64,000 nt of DNA, taken from NCBI RefSeq assembly GCF_004768545.1, contig NZ_CP038634.1:2046001-2110000 (forward strand), given 5' to 3'. Of the stretch, positions 62,296 to 64,000 are shown one piece after another. A model generated the notes under the pieces. The model saw only the letters and a program-made list of their open reading frames with translations, was not told where the DNA came from and did no database searches. This stretch comes from Cupriavidus oxalaticus (lineage in GTDB: Bacteria > Pseudomonadota > Gammaproteobacteria > Burkholderiales > Burkholderiaceae). The translations under genes were made by a program, and so were the position numbers. Each line of letters starts with the position of its first letter. Within the stretch, counting starts at the first letter, position 1.

Positions 62296-62358
62296 ATCGT
62301 ACCGGGGAGATTGCGCGCCCTGCAAAATTTACACGCCTGCCAGGCCGTGCGGCCCTTT

Positions 62359-62469
62359 TCAGCGCACCGGGTCGGGAGGCGCCACCACGCTGACGCCATG
62401 CACATGCACCATCTTCCCGCCCCGCCATCCTGGAATCGGGTGTTTGGCAATACTGGCAGGTGTGCGCAC
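62359..62469 (-). CDS. Possible 36-residue small protein
   Basis: A GTG at 62469 follows GAGGAG by six bases and opens a short frame. Its N terminus, (M)RTPASIAKHPI, matches the opening of DUF2231 membrane proteins as I remember them, but the rest (PGWRGGKMVHVHGVSVVAPP...) does not follow the family and has no membrane helix. It may be a tiny independent protein, or a fortuitous frame. The good ribosome site is the main support. Confidence 0.4.
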   Translation of the reverse strand: MRTPASIAKHPIPGWRGGKMVHVHGVSVVAPPDPVR

Positions 62470-62587
62470 GGTAACTCTCCTCTGCGGGCCGATGTGCCAG
62501 CGCAGGCGCAAGTGCCGTACCCACTCGCGCGGCGGCGTGAGGGCTTCATACCCTACACACTGTCAGTGGCATGAGCAAAATCACAAA

Positions 62588-62607
62588 GGGCCGCCCAGCG
62601 GCGGCCC
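62588..62607 (-). terminator. Rho-independent terminator after small membrane protein
   Basis: On the minus strand GGGCCGCC-GCTG-GGCGGCCC forms an eight-base stem with a four-base loop, followed by TTTGTGATTTT. It begins one base after the stop codon of the 37-residue gene at 62609. Confidence 0.75.
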
Positions 62608-62608
62608 G

Positions 62609-62722
62609 TCACGAGCGGTCGTCTTTCCGGCCGTTCCAGCCGGGCGGATAGAGCGGATGACGCAACGCGGCATACACCAGAACCACGGCTGCCACGGCGG
62701 TGATCCAGTCGAGCAGGTCCAT
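62609..62722 (-). CDS. 37-residue single-pass membrane protein
   Basis: The ATG at 62722 follows AAGGAGGG, a near-perfect ribosome site. The peptide begins MDLLDWITAVAAVVLVYAALRH, a single membrane helix, and ends with a short charged tail (WNGRKDDRS). A terminator starts right after its stop. Strong ribosome site, membrane helix and terminator together support a real gene. No function is known. Confidence 0.65.
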   Translation of the reverse strand: MDLLDWITAVAAVVLVYAALRHPLYPPGWNGRKDDRS

Positions 62723-62878
62723 AACCCTCCTTGCGGCCCCCGGTGACTGGCATGCCCGGGGGAACGCTTCCACCATAGTCGAGCCATGGCTGCAGGGGAA
62801 TGAAGGTGTACGCAGAACCATATGCAAGCGGCGATGGCCAGCCAAGGTCGGTGCAACGTAGCAGCGGGGCCAGCGGCA

Positions 62879-63331
62879 TCAGTGCTCCGGTGGCGGCACG
62901 GTCACGCCACATTCCTGCGCCACGGCCAGCAGCTTGTCGAAATCCGGTGCGCCGGGCGCGATTTCCTCATCCAGCCGCGTGAACAGGCGCGAGGCGTTGC
63001 CGTTGTGGCTGGTGACCGAAACCATTTCGCCGCCCCCGGCGCCGAAACGGAAGTAGTGGACCGTGCCCGCCGGCACATGGACAAAGGTGCCGGCGACCGC
63101 CTGGAAGGCCTGCCCGCCATAGCCGATCTCGATCGTCCCGCGGGTCACGAAGAACGATTCGTCCCAGTCATGGCAATGCGGCGGTGGGCCGGTGCCTTCG
63201 TCGCCCTGCTGCAGGAAGACCTCGTAGCCCTGCGTGGCGGCGTTGGAGGCGAGCACGGTGATCTTCTCTCCAACTACGTTGAGCGCGCGCGCATAGGCGT
63301 CCGGCGTTACCACAAAGGGTTCTGGCTTCAT
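62879..63331 (-). CDS. Cupin domain protein, cytoplasmic
   Basis: The 150-residue protein has a single cupin: GPPPHCHDWDESFFVTRG (motif 1 with His and Glu) and GTFVHVPAGTVHYFRFG (motif 2 with His). These would bind one metal. There is no signal peptide, so it is cytoplasmic. GGAGG lies before the ATG at 63331. The ligand is unknown; cupins of this form include dioxygenases and sugar-binding proteins. It is divergent from the exported cupin at 63564. Confidence 0.88.
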   Translation of the reverse strand: MKPEPFVVTPDAYARALNVVGEKITVLASNAATQGYEVFLQQGDEGTGPPPHCHDWDESFFVTRGTIEIGYGGQAFQAVAGTFVHVPAGTVHYFRFGAGGGEMVSVTSHNGNASRLFTRLDEEIAPGAPDFDKLLAVAQECGVTVPPPEH

Positions 63332-63563
63332 GATGCGCGCCTCCGTTTGTCGGGACCTGGATCCGGGAATGGCAGCGGCGCCCCGCGCCGGGGTGCCGTG
63401 GTGTCAGCCTATTCTAGGCGCGGGAAACGGGCTGTCCTAGTGGATCTCCATGCGCATCGGTGCCGGCCTGGGTCGGCATGCACTGGCGGCGGCCATGCCA
63501 GCCAACTACGCTTTGTTGCAGGCGCCGCCGAGGCGCCGCAGTCCCCATCCAGCAGGAGATACC

Positions 63564-64000
63564 ATGCCGCAGCGCATCCACAACATCAAGCAATCGCACG
63601 AGCTGTTCAACGGCATGAAGCGCGCCAGACCATACGGCATCGTCGCGCTGGTGCTCAGCGGACTGCTGGCCCTGCAGCCGGCGGTGGCGGCACCCCCGGA
63701 AGCCAAGGTCACGCTGCTGACGACCGAGCCCTTGCCGCAATACCCGGGCAAGGAAGTGCAGATCATCATGGTGGAATATCCGCCCGGCGGTGCCGACCCG
63801 GTACATCGCCACGATGCGCATGGATTTATCTATGTGCTGGAAGGGACCATCGTGATGGGCGTCAGGGGCGGCAAGGAAGTTACGCTGACCGCCGGCCAGA
63901 CCTGGCACGAAGGCCCTGACGATATCCACTCGGTGGGGCACAACGCCAGCAAGACGCAGCCGGCGAAGTTCCTGGTAATGCTGCTGAAGAACAAGGGGGC
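63564..64000 (+). CDS. Exported cupin domain protein (cut by window end)
   Basis: From the ATG at 63564 (CAGGAG upstream) the protein has an N-terminal membrane or signal segment (IVALVLSGLLALQPAVAA). A cupin follows: YPPGGADPVHRHDAHGFIYVLEG (two His) and TWHEGPDDIHSVGHNASKTQPAKFL. At least 145 residues are in the window and no stop is reached. It is similar in sequence pattern to the exported cupin at 32849, including the NASKT-x-PAK segment. The reading frame continues beyond 64000. Confidence 0.85.
   Translation, partial: MPQRIHNIKQSHELFNGMKRARPYGIVALVLSGLLALQPAVAAPPEAKVTLLTTEPLPQYPGKEVQIIMVEYPPGGADPVHRHDAHGFIYVLEGTIVMGVRGGKEVTLTAGQTWHEGPDDIHSVGHNASKTQPAKFLVMLLKNKG

Overview
The window looks like a piece of a secondary replicon from a Cupriavidus/Ralstonia-type betaproteobacterium (Burkholderiales). 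This is inferred from gene content and not from a search: very high GC, several Bug/TctC solute-binding proteins paired with LysR regulators, a bo3 quinol oxidase, a phasin, a CYP102-type P450-reductase fusion, a PolB-type DNA polymerase II and LysE/ArgP. I see no rRNA, tRNA, CRISPR array, insertion sequence or replication origin.

Layout. 1-2478: a Bug protein cut by the window edge, an M20 amidohydrolase and a divergent LysR. 2567-4627: a small exported tandem-repeat protein, a GlxA-type AraC regulator and a 23-residue membrane peptide. 4745-10414: an MFS carrier divergent from cyoABCD. 10436-14524: TetR and a divergent P450/reductase fusion, with an inverted-repeat operator between them. 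14558-15942: a 62-residue peptide with a double-glycine-type leader, a VOC protein and a basic coiled-coil protein. 16136-19603: epoxide hydrolase, alpha/beta hydrolase and a DUF2798 protein, with a TetR gene; identical TetR-type operators lie before the TetR gene and before the DUF2798 gene. 19909-27547: NDH-2-like flavoprotein, Kef-type antiporter, an unknown protein, polB and another unknown protein. 27850-31185: a GGDEF-EAL protein and an HDOD-GAF protein. 31346-33730: MocR regulator, exported cupin and AhpD-like protein.

34119-35517: DUF2092 lipoprotein and a Gly/Asn-rich exported protein. 35565-38958: a decaying catabolic locus with a fused LeuD-LeuC-like hydratase, a frameshifted LysR gene and a truncated Bug gene that runs into a LuxR-type regulator. 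39895-40290: phasin. 40624-45766: LysR, SDR, MFS and a split transketolase, which look like one uncharacterised sugar or keto-compound pathway. 45819-47440: LysE/ArgO and ArgP. 47476-54251: LysR, Bug and M20 hydrolase, then a LysR/amidohydrolase/MFS operon. 54777-62295: an envelope-related cluster of HtrA-like protease, MoxR ATPase, DUF58 and vWA proteins, a second divergent vWA protein, a MurA paralog and a MipA/OmpV protein. 62359-64000: two tiny reading frames and two cupins, the last cut by the window end.

The strongest leads for something undescribed are the double-glycine-leader peptide, the 14-residue-repeat exported protein, the split-transketolase operon, and the MoxR/vWA cluster beside a MurA paralog. 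The clear operators (three TetR-type sites or site clusters and a promoter-overlapping palindrome) give direct regulatory hypotheses. All functional names rest on motif recognition by eye.
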